From positions 566,513 through 575,090 of the forward strand of contig NZ_GL870929.1 of NCBI RefSeq assembly GCF_000190695.1: a stretch of DNA of 8,578 nucleotides. Direction: 5' to 3'. The stretch is from Kingella denitrificans ATCC 33394. GTDB lineage: Bacteria > Pseudomonadota > Gammaproteobacteria > Burkholderiales > Neisseriaceae. How positions within the stretch are numbered: position 1 is the first letter of the stretch; each line of letters starts with the position of its first letter. The translations under genes and the position numbers were made by a program. The notes under the pieces were generated by a model. The model saw nothing but the letters and a program-made list of their open reading frames with translations. It ran no database searches and was not told the DNA's origin. This document shows, piece after piece, positions 1 through 5,962 of this stretch.

Positions 1-31
1 CTCGGTTTATAAGTTTTAAGACTTAAAATTT

Positions 32-66
32 AAACGCCCTTTAAATCATTATTAAAGGACGTTTTT
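32..66 (+). terminator. Intrinsic terminator-like hairpin upstream of the his locus
   Basis: AAACG and CCTTTAA (32-36, 38-44) pair with TTAAAGG and CGTTT (52-58, 60-64), with one C/A mismatch and a 7-nt loop, and the 3' arm runs into a T tract (62-66). This probably ends transcription of a gene lying left of the window. The opposite strand is also T-rich past the stem, so it may work in both directions. The stem is AT-rich, so strength is uncertain. Confidence 0.55.
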
Positions 67-159
67 GTTTCTCAAAATTCATGGATTTTAACCGCTAAAA
101 ATGAGAAACTTGAAACGTTTTAAATTTCTCACATTTAGCGGTTACGTTTCTCAAAATTC
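67..159. repeat. Nested inverted repeat bracketed by 14-bp direct repeats
   Basis: Two 20-nt arms at 89-108 and 125-144 are inverted copies matching at 18 of 20 positions, around a 16-nt centre that holds the palindrome AAACGTTT (113-120). Outside the arms, GTTTCTCAAAATTC occurs twice in direct orientation at 67-80 and 146-159. The heptamer TTTCTCA or its complement therefore appears four times (68-74, 102-108, 125-131, 147-153). The arms contain TAACCGCT/AGCGGTTA, close to but not matching the uptake signal core CAAGCGGT. It has no coding potential. It could be a small dispersed repeat, a degenerate paired uptake-signal hairpin, or a binding site; the sequence alone does not decide. Confidence 0.6.
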
Positions 160-180
160 GCGAACGGCAACAACGGTGCT

Positions 181-357
181 ATGATGAACTTTATTCCTAC
201 CATTATTATTGGCGCCGGTGCCGCAGGTTTGTTCTGTGCCGCACAATTGCGGCAAACTTGGCAACAGGTTAGTGTTTTTGATAACGGCAAAAAAATCGAT
301 CTCCTACCGCATCATTCGATTATTGAAGAAATAAAACAAGATAAAAGCAATTCATGA
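181..357 (+). pseudogene. 5' remnant of a HI0933/BaiN-family flavoprotein gene joined to an unrelated tail
   Basis: An open frame of 58 codons. Residues 6-39 have the Rossmann start of an FAD/NAD(P)-binding oxidoreductase: a beta strand PTIII, the dinucleotide motif GAGAAG (11-16), FCAAQ, then a second strand ending VFDNGKKI (32-39). This pattern is characteristic of the HI0933/YhiN/BaiN family, whose members are about 400 residues and continue GRKILMSGGG. Here the match stops after residue 39 and an unrecognised tail of 19 residues (DLLPHHSIIEEIKQDKSNS) leads to TGA. No clear Shine-Dalgarno precedes either candidate ATG (181 or 184). I read it as a deletion or rearrangement remnant lacking most of the FAD domain, not a functional small protein. 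The identity of the tail is unknown. Confidence 0.7.
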
Positions 358-405
358 TCTTGATCAATAAAAAATACATCAATTAAATTTTTTTTCTTTT
401 TGGGC

Positions 406-434
406 TTGCGCTGACACTTATCCTTCAGTATAGT
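406..434 (+). promoter_or_regulatory. Probable sigma70 promoter of the his operon
   Basis: A -35 candidate TTGCGC (406-411) lies 17 nt from a -10 candidate TATAGT (429-434), the optimal spacing. The stretch just upstream (366-400) is very A/T-rich with long T runs, as in UP elements. The expected start near 440-442 would give a leader RNA of roughly 200 nt before hisG, which fits an attenuated operon. No operator-like palindrome was recognised around it. Confidence 0.7.
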
Positions 435-468
435 CAAGTCCAGTTCTATTTTAGATAAGGTTCAAAAA

Positions 469-549
469 ATGATTTTTTTAGGTAATCGTCGCTATCACCA
501 CCACTTGAATTCACATTCAAGCGTTTGGTGCTACCTGAAAAACAGATAA
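469..549 (+). CDS. hisL: his operon leader peptide (26 aa)
   Basis: This 26-codon frame lies between the probable promoter and an intrinsic terminator in front of hisG. It begins MIFLGNRRY, has three consecutive His codons CAC (496-504, residues 10-12) and a fourth CAT (514-516, residue 16), and ends VWCYLKNR. AAGG (457-460) gives a ribosome site 8 nt before the ATG. Role by analogy with enteric hisL: when charged tRNA-His is scarce the ribosome stalls on the His codons and the downstream terminator does not form. It differs from the Escherichia/Salmonella leader, which has seven His in a row; here there are four, split by LNS, with Trp, Cys and Tyr together near the end. The peptide itself probably has no function beyond being translated. 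Confidence 0.88.
   Translation: MIFLGNRRYHHHLNSHSSVWCYLKNR
499..530 (+). promoter_or_regulatory. Pause hairpin overlapping the His codons of hisL
   Basis: CTTGAAT (504-510) pairs perfectly with ATTCAAG (515-521) around a TCAC loop, and CACCA (499-503) pairs with TGGTG (526-530) after a 4-nt bulge. The 5' arm contains the second and third His codons, so a ribosome stalled there would disrupt this stem, as in the 1:2 helix of amino-acid attenuators. I could not resolve a convincing antiterminator helix between the freed 515-536 segment and the terminator arm. Confidence 0.6.
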
Positions 550-573
550 GAGTCGCTGAGAAAAAAATCTCGT

Positions 574-609
574 AAAGCCCTCGAAGGTTCGTACCTCCGA
601 GGGCTTTTT
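574..609 (+). terminator. his attenuator (intrinsic terminator)
   Basis: AAAGCCCTCG (574-583) pairs with CGAGGGCTTT (598-607), all 10 bp, and the helix continues after one A/C mismatch with AGGT/ACCT (585-588, 593-596) around the loop TCGT. The 3' side runs into TTTTT (605-609). It lies between the hisL stop (549) and hisG (647), the expected place for an attenuator. A small GAGA/TCTC hairpin (558-571) lies just before it. Confidence 0.9.
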
Positions 610-646
610 CTATTTCACATCAATAATTTTTACAGAGGCTATTTAT

Positions 647-1546
647 ATGCAAACACAAAACCGACTCAAAATCGCCTTACAGAAAAAAGGCCGTTTAAGC
701 CAAGATTGCGCTGCTCTACTCAAACAATGCGGGGTAAAAATCAATTGGAACGAACAACGGCTTATCGCCTATTCGGAAAACCTACCGATTGAAATCCTGC
801 GTGTGCGTGATGACGATATCCCAGGGTTGATTTTTGACGGTGTCGTAGACTTAGGTATCATCGGCGAAAATGTCTTGGAAGAAGAAGAGCTCGGTCGATT
901 GGCAGCTGGCGAAACCATCGCTTACAAAAAACTACGCCAATTAGACTTCGGAGGCTGTCGCCTTTCGCTCGCGATTGACCGTGACCAAACTTACAACGGC
1001 GTGCAAACCCTTGCTAATCAACGCATCGCCACCTCCTATCCAAACCTTTTACGTCGCTATATGCAACAACAAGGTGTGCCTTTTAAAAACTGTCTGCTCA
1101 ATGGCTCGGTAGAAGTGGCTCCAAGTGCTGGACTAGCCGCGGCAATTTGCGATTTAGTCTCTTCTGGTGCGACCTTAGAAGCCAACGGTTTAAAAGAAGT
1201 CGAAGTGATTTACCGTTCTAAAGCCTGCTTAATTCAACGTGCCGAACCGCTTGATACAGAAAAACAAGCACTGGTTGACCGCTTGCTAACCCGCATCCAA
1301 GGTGTGCAACAAGCCTCTGAATCCAAATACATTATGCTGCATGCACCAAAGGATAAACTGACACAAATTACAGCGCTACTCCCAGGGGTTGAAAATCCAA
1401 CCATTTTGCCATTAGCCAGTGATAGCACAAAAGTCGCGATGCACGTTGTCAGCCAAGAAAATTTATTCTGGGAAACTATGGAGCAATTAAAAGCCATCGG
1501 AGCCAGCTCGATTTTGGTATTACCAATAGAGAAGATGATGGAATAA
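647..1546 (+). CDS. hisG: ATP phosphoribosyltransferase, long (hexameric) form
   Basis: Catalyses the first and committed step of histidine synthesis, ATP + PRPP to phosphoribosyl-ATP and pyrophosphate, in the cytoplasm. At 299 aa it has the same length as the E. coli enzyme. Visible motifs are KKGRL (13-17) at the N-terminus, ATSYPNLL (128-135), the PRPP-binding loop GSVEVAPSAGLA (153-164) with D169, and GATLEANGL (174-182). The roughly 75 C-terminal residues are the ACT-like regulatory domain of the long form, which carries histidine feedback inhibition, so no HisZ partner is needed and none is present. CAGAGG (633-638) lies 8 nt before the ATG. It is first after the attenuator and 54 bp before hisD. 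It looks intact. Confidence 0.97.
   Translation: MQTQNRLKIALQKKGRLSQDCAALLKQCGVKINWNEQRLIAYSENLPIEILRVRDDDIPGLIFDGVVDLGIIGENVLEEEELGRLAAGETIAYKKLRQLDFGGCRLSLAIDRDQTYNGVQTLANQRIATSYPNLLRRYMQQQGVPFKNCLLNGSVEVAPSAGLAAAICDLVSSGATLEANGLKEVEVIYRSKACLIQRAEPLDTEKQALVDRLLTRIQGVQQASESKYIMLHAPKDKLTQITALLPGVENPTILPLASDSTKVAMHVVSQENLFWETMEQLKAIGASSILVLPIEKMME
1246..1253 (-). other. Partial uptake signal core, in hisG
   Basis: On the - strand this reads CAAGCGGT, the full eight-base core, but the next bases are TT instead of CA. It is in the same orientation as the better copy at 1277-1286. Confidence 0.45.
1277..1286 (-). other. Uptake signal sequence (Apl type), in hisG
   Basis: On the - strand this reads GCAAGCGGTC followed by AA, nine of ten bases of the ACAAGCGGTC consensus. 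It lies in the 3' part of hisG, about 25 bp from a weaker copy. Confidence 0.7.
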
Positions 1547-1600
1547 CCCAACCTTGTTTCCATTTACGGGAAAAGAAAATTAAATAAGAGGAAATAGGCA

Positions 1601-2887
1601 ATGCAAACTTTAATCTGGAATAACTTAACTCAAGAAGAAAAACGCCAAGCCCTTGCCCGTCCGGCACAAGAAATTGGTGAAAGCATTAAACAGGCGGTGG
1701 ATGCGATTCGTGAAAATGTTGCGCAAAACGGCGATAACGCGTTGTTTGAATTGTGCGAAAAATTCGACAAAGTAAAACTGACAAGCCTTGTTGTCTCTCC
1801 TGAGGAAATCGTCGCAGTTAGCGCTCGAATTTCCCCAGCGCTCGCGCAAGCAATTCAACAGGCAAAAGCCAATATTGAAGCCTTCCACAAGGCACAACAA
1901 AATCAAGAAATCGACATCGAAACCCAAGCTGGCGTGCGCTGCCAAGTGGTTACCCGTCCGATTCCCCGCGTAGGACTATACATTCCGGGCGGTTCCGCAC
2001 CATTATTCTCGACTGTTTTGATGTTAGCGATTCCAGCAAAAATTGCCGGCTGTAAAAAAATTGTGCTGTGCTCCCCACCACCAATTGCCGATGAAATTCT
2101 TTACACCGCACAACTATGTGGCGTGGAAACCATTTATGCGGTGGGCGGTGCACAAGCCATTTTTGCCATGGCACAAGGCACCGAAACGGTGGCTAAGGTT
2201 GATAAAATTTTCGGGCCGGGTAATGCCTTTGTTACTGAGGCCAAACGCCAAGTGGTGCAAAGCGGTACTGCCATTGATATGCCGGCAGGCCCTTCAGAAG
2301 TGTTGGTCATCGCGGATGAAGCGGCAGATCCCGAATTTATCGCTAGCGATCTGCTTTCCCAAGCCGAACATGGTGCTGACAGCCAAGTGATATTAGTCAC
2401 CACCAATGGGCAATTAGCCGCACAAACAGAACAGGCTATTGCCCGCCAACTGGCGCGTTTACCACGAGCTGAAACCGCCAACAAAGCCCTTGGCCACAGT
2501 CGTATTTTTATTGCCGAAAGCTTGGCGCAAGCCGTTGCAATCAGCAACGAATACGCACCAGAACACTTAATCGTACAAACCCAAAACGCCCGCGCACTCT
2601 TGCCGGAATTGGACAATGCTGGTTCAATTTTCTTAGGGGCATACAGCCCGGAAAGCATGGGCGATTACGCCAGCGGTACCAACCACGTGTTGCCGACCTA
2701 TGGCTATACCAAAACCTACTCTAGTCTTGGTTTAGCGGATTTCAGCAAACGGATGACCGTCCAAGAACTCAGCCCTGAAGGGTTTAAAAATCTAGCAAAA
2801 ACCGTGGAAGTAATGGCGGAGGCTGAGCAATTAGATGCCCACAAACAGGCTGTCAGCATTCGTTTGGCAAAACTAAATGCGCAGTAA
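1601..2887 (+). CDS. hisD: Histidinol dehydrogenase
   Basis: Catalyses the last two steps, oxidising L-histidinol through histidinal to L-histidine with two NAD+, as a zinc-dependent homodimer. The protein is 428 aa against 434 in E. coli. With a constant offset of 5 from E. coli numbering, the zinc ligands are present (Q254, H257, D355, H414), as is the catalytic pair E321-H322 in APEHLI. The family signature runs from about 225 to 258 (IDMPAGPSEV to LLSQAEHGA), and the NAD-site motif GPGN is at 205-208. AAGAGGA (1586-1592) lies 8 nt before the ATG. The gene is followed by a 99-bp gap with a repeat element and a weak terminator-like hairpin, so downstream expression could drop here. It looks intact. 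Confidence 0.97.
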   Translation: MQTLIWNNLTQEEKRQALARPAQEIGESIKQAVDAIRENVAQNGDNALFELCEKFDKVKLTSLVVSPEEIVAVSARISPALAQAIQQAKANIEAFHKAQQNQEIDIETQAGVRCQVVTRPIPRVGLYIPGGSAPLFSTVLMLAIPAKIAGCKKIVLCSPPPIADEILYTAQLCGVETIYAVGGAQAIFAMAQGTETVAKVDKIFGPGNAFVTEAKRQVVQSGTAIDMPAGPSEVLVIADEAADPEFIASDLLSQAEHGADSQVILVTTNGQLAAQTEQAIARQLARLPRAETANKALGHSRIFIAESLAQAVAISNEYAPEHLIVQTQNARALLPELDNAGSIFLGAYSPESMGDYASGTNHVLPTYGYTKTYSSLGLADFSKRMTVQELSPEGFKNLAKTVEVMAEAEQLDAHKQAVSIRLAKLNAQ

Positions 2888-2895
2888 GCTAAATC

Positions 2896-2956
2896 AAACG
2901 CCCTCTCGGATTTCCGAGTTTTTGCGAAATAATACCTAACCAATTGATTTTATTAT
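2896..2956 (+). repeat. 61-bp intergenic element, copy A (hisD-hisC gap)
   Basis: This stretch starts 8 bp after the hisD stop and aligns with 8122-8182, just past hisIE, in the same orientation. Shared blocks in the same order are AAACGCCC, CTCG, AGTTTTT, CGAAA and a final ATTGATTTTATTAT; by eye roughly three quarters of positions agree. Copy A can also fold TAACCA/TGGTTA (2937-2942, 2956-2961) around the shared AT-rich block. It has no coding potential. It may be a member of a dispersed intergenic family located at gene ends. Confidence 0.6.
2905..2923 (+). terminator. Weak terminator-like hairpin between hisD and hisC
   Basis: CTCGG (2905-2909) pairs with CCGAG (2914-2918) around ATTT, followed directly by five T (2919-2923). 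The stem is only 5 bp, so it would at most cause partial termination or 3'-end processing within the operon. In the second copy of the element (8122-8182) the pairing is lost while the T run remains. Confidence 0.35.
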
Positions 2957-2986
2957 GGTTAAATAAAACGTAAAAAAGGATAACAT

Positions 2987-4045
2987 ATGAACACAACACA
3001 GCTTTCCCGTCCCAACGTCCAAGCACTAACCCCTTACCAATCCGCCCGCAAACTGGGTGGCAACGGGACGATTTGGCTCAATGCAAACGAATCGCCACTT
3101 TCGCCGAATTTTCAACTTTCCGGTAAAGACTTAAACCGCTATCCAGAACCGCAACCACAGGCAGTGGTTGAAGGCTATGCGGCCTATGCCGGAGTCAACG
3201 CCGAGAACGTTTTAGTCACCCGTGGCGGCGATGAAGGCATTGAGCTGATTATTCGTGCCTTTTGTGAACCCGCACATGATGCCATTTTATTCTGCCCACC
3301 CACCTACGGCATGTATGCAGTCAGCGCTGAAACCGCCAATGTTACCTGCAAAACTATGCCACTCGATGCCGATTTTCAGCTCAATTTGGAAGCCATTGAA
3401 GCGCAATTGGACGGCGTGAAAGCGGTATTTGTTTGTAGCCCAAACAATCCGACCGGCAATCTGCTCAAGCGGTCAGATTTAATCAAATTATTGCAAATGA
3501 CCGCCGGCAAAGCGATTGTGGTGGTTGATGAAGCCTATATTGAATTTTGTCCTGAAGCGAGCTTCGCCAACGAGCTGCAAAACTACCCAAATTTAGCCAT
3601 CATTCGCACCCTTTCTAAGGCATTTGCCTTGGCTGGATTACGTTGCGGTTTTGTTTTGGCCAATGCGGAATTGATTCAAATTCTAAGCAAGGTAATTGCA
3701 CCTTATCCGATTCCGGTTCCAAGTGCGGATATTGCCGCCCAGGCGCTTGCCGATACAAATCTAACCGTGGTTAAGAAACGCGTGCAAACCACCCTAGACA
3801 ATCGTCAATGGCTTGCCGACCAGCTAGTTGCATTACCGCAGGTAGAACAAGTCTTTCCAAGTGAAGCCAATTATTTGCTATTTAAATGCCAAGATGGCGA
3901 AAAAGTATTTAAAGCCTTGTGGGATTTGGGAATTATTCTGCGCGACCAAAATAAAGCGTTAAATTTACAAGACTGCATTCGTATCACCGTTGGCACAAAA
4001 GAAGAATGTGAACGAGTGGTTGAAGCCATCAAACAAATCAACTAA
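2987..4045 (+). CDS. hisC: Histidinol-phosphate aminotransferase
   Basis: PLP-dependent transamination of imidazole acetol phosphate with glutamate to give L-histidinol phosphate. At 352 aa it is close to the 356 of E. coli and belongs to the enteric type of class I/II aminotransferase. Recognised residues: NANESP (32-37), SPNNPTG (151-157), DEAYIEF (181-187) with D181 facing the pyridine nitrogen, the PLP Schiff-base lysine K211 in TLSKAFALAGLR, R219 for the PLP phosphate, and R332 in IRITVG for the substrate. AAAAGGA (2974-2980) lies 6 nt before the ATG. It follows hisD after the repeat-containing gap and sits 18 bp before hisB. It carries an uptake signal sequence inside codons near 3466. 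It looks intact. Confidence 0.96.
   Translation: MNTTQLSRPNVQALTPYQSARKLGGNGTIWLNANESPLSPNFQLSGKDLNRYPEPQPQAVVEGYAAYAGVNAENVLVTRGGDEGIELIIRAFCEPAHDAILFCPPTYGMYAVSAETANVTCKTMPLDADFQLNLEAIEAQLDGVKAVFVCSPNNPTGNLLKRSDLIKLLQMTAGKAIVVVDEAYIEFCPEASFANELQNYPNLAIIRTLSKAFALAGLRCGFVLANAELIQILSKVIAPYPIPVPSADIAAQALADTNLTVVKKRVQTTLDNRQWLADQLVALPQVEQVFPSEANYLLFKCQDGEKVFKALWDLGIILRDQNKALNLQDCIRITVGTKEECERVVEAIKQIN
3465..3474 (+). other. Uptake signal sequence (Apl type), in hisC
   Basis: TCAAGCGGTC followed by AGATTT matches nine of ten bases of the ACAAGCGGTC consensus and part of the A/T-rich tail. It encodes LKRSD in hisC. Confidence 0.7.
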
Positions 4046-4063
4046 TACACAGGAGAACAGCCC

Positions 4064-5152
4064 ATGCAACCTACTCTTTTCATTGACCGCGATGGTACCT
4101 TGATTGATGAGCCGAAAACCGATTTTCAAATTGATAGCCTTGAAAAACTCAAATTCGAGCCGAACGTCATTCCAGCGATGCTGAAACTGAAAGAAAAATA
4201 CCGTTTTGTGATGGTATCAAACCAAGATGGTTTGGGAACGGACTCTTTCCCACAAGCAGATTTTGATAAACCGCATAATGCAATGATGGCGTTATTCAAA
4301 TCACAGGGGATTGAGTTTGATGATGTGTTGATTTGCCCACATAAGCCGGAAGATCATTGCCAATGCCGCAAACCACAAACCAAGTTACTTAAAAAATATA
4401 TTGAGGAGAAATTATTCGATCCTGCGCATTCTTTTGTTATTGGCGATCGAGCAACCGATGTGCAATTGGCTGAAAATTTAGGCATTCGCGCCATTCAATA
4501 CCATCCGCAACAAATGCCATGGGAATTGATTGCCGAAAAATTATTGGGCGAAGCAGTAAGTAATATCGGCAACCGCGCACCACGTTTTGCCGAAGTGGTG
4601 CGTAAAACCAAAGAAACCGATATTAAAGTGCAAGTATGGTTGGATGAAACCGGAGTTAACGAAATCAAAACCGGCGTTGGCTTTTTCGATCATATGCTTG
4701 ACCAAATCGCCACTCACGGCGGATTCCGCATGAACGTACAATGCAACGGCGATTTGTGGATCGACGAACACCATACGGTGGAAGATACTGCCCTCGCCCT
4801 CGGTCAAGCATTGAAACAGGCGCTTGGCGACAAACGCGGCATCGCCCGCTTCGGCTTTGTGCTCCCGATGGATGAATGCCGCGCCGAATGTGCCTTGGAT
4901 TTATCCGGCAGACCTTGGATCAAATTCAACGCCAAATTCAAACGCGACAAAGTGGGCGATTTTAGCACCGAACTCACCGAACATTTTTTCCAATCTCTGG
5001 CATTCTCGCTACTCGCCACGCTTCATCTCAAAGCCACCGGCGACAACGACCACCATAAAATCGAAAGCCTATTTAAAGTCTTCGGCAGAACTTTAAGACA
5101 AGCGATTCGAATTGAAGGGAATGAATTGCCGAGTTCGAAGGGTGTTTTATAA
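4064..5152 (+). CDS. hisB: Bifunctional histidinol-phosphatase / imidazoleglycerol-phosphate dehydratase
   Basis: A fusion of two pathway enzymes, 362 aa, as in E. coli (about 355). Residues 1-165 are the HAD-type histidinol-phosphate phosphatase: D8 and D10 in IDRDGT, VSNQDG (51-56), a zinc site from C91, H93, C99 and C101, K103, and the magnesium-binding GDRATD (127-132). Residues about 170-362 are IGP dehydratase, which removes water from imidazole glycerol phosphate to give imidazole acetol phosphate at a dimanganese site: FFDHMLDQIATHGG (207-220), DEHHTVEDT (234-242) and DNDHHKIESLFK (327-338) carry the metal-binding His and Glu. AGGAGA (4051-4056) lies 7 nt before the ATG. The two activities serve steps on either side of HisC. 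It looks intact. Confidence 0.96.
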   Translation: MQPTLFIDRDGTLIDEPKTDFQIDSLEKLKFEPNVIPAMLKLKEKYRFVMVSNQDGLGTDSFPQADFDKPHNAMMALFKSQGIEFDDVLICPHKPEDHCQCRKPQTKLLKKYIEEKLFDPAHSFVIGDRATDVQLAENLGIRAIQYHPQQMPWELIAEKLLGEAVSNIGNRAPRFAEVVRKTKETDIKVQVWLDETGVNEIKTGVGFFDHMLDQIATHGGFRMNVQCNGDLWIDEHHTVEDTALALGQALKQALGDKRGIARFGFVLPMDECRAECALDLSGRPWIKFNAKFKRDKVGDFSTELTEHFFQSLAFSLLATLHLKATGDNDHHKIESLFKVFGRTLRQAIRIEGNELPSSKGVL

Positions 5153-5194
5153 CACGATTATCCTGATATCACTCTTAGATATGGAAAAAGAGAA

Positions 5195-5794
5195 ATGAAG
5201 ACCAACATCACCATCATCGACACCCAATGCGCAAACCTCTCCTCTGTCAAATTTGCTTTTGAGCGATTAGGATATAGCGCAGAGATCACCAATGATCTCA
5301 ATAAAATTAAATCTGCCGATAAATTAATTTTACCCGGTGTAGGAACCGCCAAGGCAGCGATGCTGAATTTACAACGCTTAGGCTTGGTTGAAATAATCCA
5401 AAATCTCACACAGCCTGTGTTAGGCATTTGCTTAGGCATGCAGCTAATGACGGAATTCTCTACCGAAGGCAATGTTTCCACCCTTGGTTTAATGAGTGGG
5501 CAAACCGAACTGATTCCGGATACGGGCTTGCCGTTGCCACATATGGGCTGGAATCGCGTACATTTTGATGAAAATAGCCCGCTATTTGATGGCATTGCGC
5601 AGGACAGCCATTTCTATTTTGTGCATAGCTATGCGGTATTGCCTAATGAAAATACCATTGCGACCAGCCAATATGGTGTGGATTTTTCTGCTGCTATCGC
5701 CTACGAAAACTTCTACGGCGTGCAATTCCATCCTGAACGTTCAGGCGAAAATGGTGCGTTGTTGTTGAAAAATTTTGTGGAAAAAGTGAAATAA
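5195..5794 (+). CDS. hisH: Imidazole glycerol phosphate synthase, glutaminase subunit
   Basis: A class I glutamine amidotransferase that hydrolyses glutamine and passes ammonia to HisF; the two form the IGP synthase heterodimer. At 199 aa it matches the usual length of about 196-200. The catalytic triad is C79 in GICLGMQ with H179 and E181 in QFHPERSG, and the oxyanion-strand loop PGVGTA is at 47-52. MGWN (117-120) and the HSYA segment (144-147) are also typical. The ribosome site is weak: GGAAA (5183-5187), 7-9 nt ahead, is the best candidate. It starts 42 bp after hisB and is separated from hisA by a 168-bp gap holding a repeat, longer than other gaps in the operon. It looks intact. Confidence 0.96.
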   Translation: MKTNITIIDTQCANLSSVKFAFERLGYSAEITNDLNKIKSADKLILPGVGTAKAAMLNLQRLGLVEIIQNLTQPVLGICLGMQLMTEFSTEGNVSTLGLMSGQTELIPDTGLPLPHMGWNRVHFDENSPLFDGIAQDSHFYFVHSYAVLPNENTIATSQYGVDFSAAIAYENFYGVQFHPERSGENGALLLKNFVEKVK

Positions 5795-5825
5795 ACCACA
5801 GAGCTAAAATAACGCACGCCCCCCC

Positions 5826-5932
5826 CTCTTTAGAAAAGAGGGGCAGGGGGAGATTTGATTAGGATGTCTAATTTCTCACGAGGTTGAAAATTACTTCTGC
5901 TAAATCTCTCCTAACCCCTCTTTGCTAAAGAG
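5826..5932. mobile_element. MITE-like inverted repeat in the hisH-hisA gap
   Basis: Two 31-nt arms, 5826-5856 and 5902-5932, are inverted copies that agree at 26 of 31 positions, around a 45-nt centre. Each arm is itself a hairpin: CCCCTCTTT/AAAGAGGGG (5823-5831, 5835-5843) on the left and CTCTTT/AAAGAG (5918-5923, 5927-5932) on the right; the centre adds ATTAG/CTAAT (5858-5862, 5868-5872). There is no open frame and its base use differs sharply from the neighbouring genes. This architecture is that of a non-autonomous miniature element or REP-like palindrome. No T tract follows the stems, so it is not an ordinary terminator. No clear target duplication was seen. Confidence 0.65.
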
Positions 5933-5962
5933 AAGAACTGATTACATTACACAGGAAAACCT

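Noticed and set aside
360..382. TTGATCAA and a later ATCAA near the promoter as an FNR-type operator
   Set aside because: The half-sites TTGAT and ATCAA are not separated by the four bases an FNR site requires; the region is simply AT-rich.
1234..1563. Long antisense frames opposite hisG, hisD, hisB and hisF
   Set aside because: They lie wholly or mostly opposite genes with clear family motifs, lack recognisable domains and ribosome sites, and are shadows of codon use.
2922..2973. Internal promoter in the hisD-hisC gap
   Set aside because: TTGCGA and TATTAT are 23 bp apart and TTGATT has no -10 at a workable distance, so no pair supports a promoter.
3721..3729. AAGTGCGGA resembling the Haemophilus-type uptake signal AAGTGCGGT
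   Set aside because: The last core base differs and no complete copy was seen elsewhere, while the other uptake signal type is present three times in full.
5181..5198. Five-codon frame (MEKEK) whose TGA overlaps the hisH ATG as ATGA
   Set aside because: It could be a translational coupling mini-ORF, but there is no Shine-Dalgarno before 5181 and A-rich ribosome sites give such frames by chance.
5884..5912. Promoter before hisA from TTGAAA within the MITE-like element
   Set aside because: At 17 bp spacing the -10 position reads TCTCCT, which is not acceptable; no other pairing was better.
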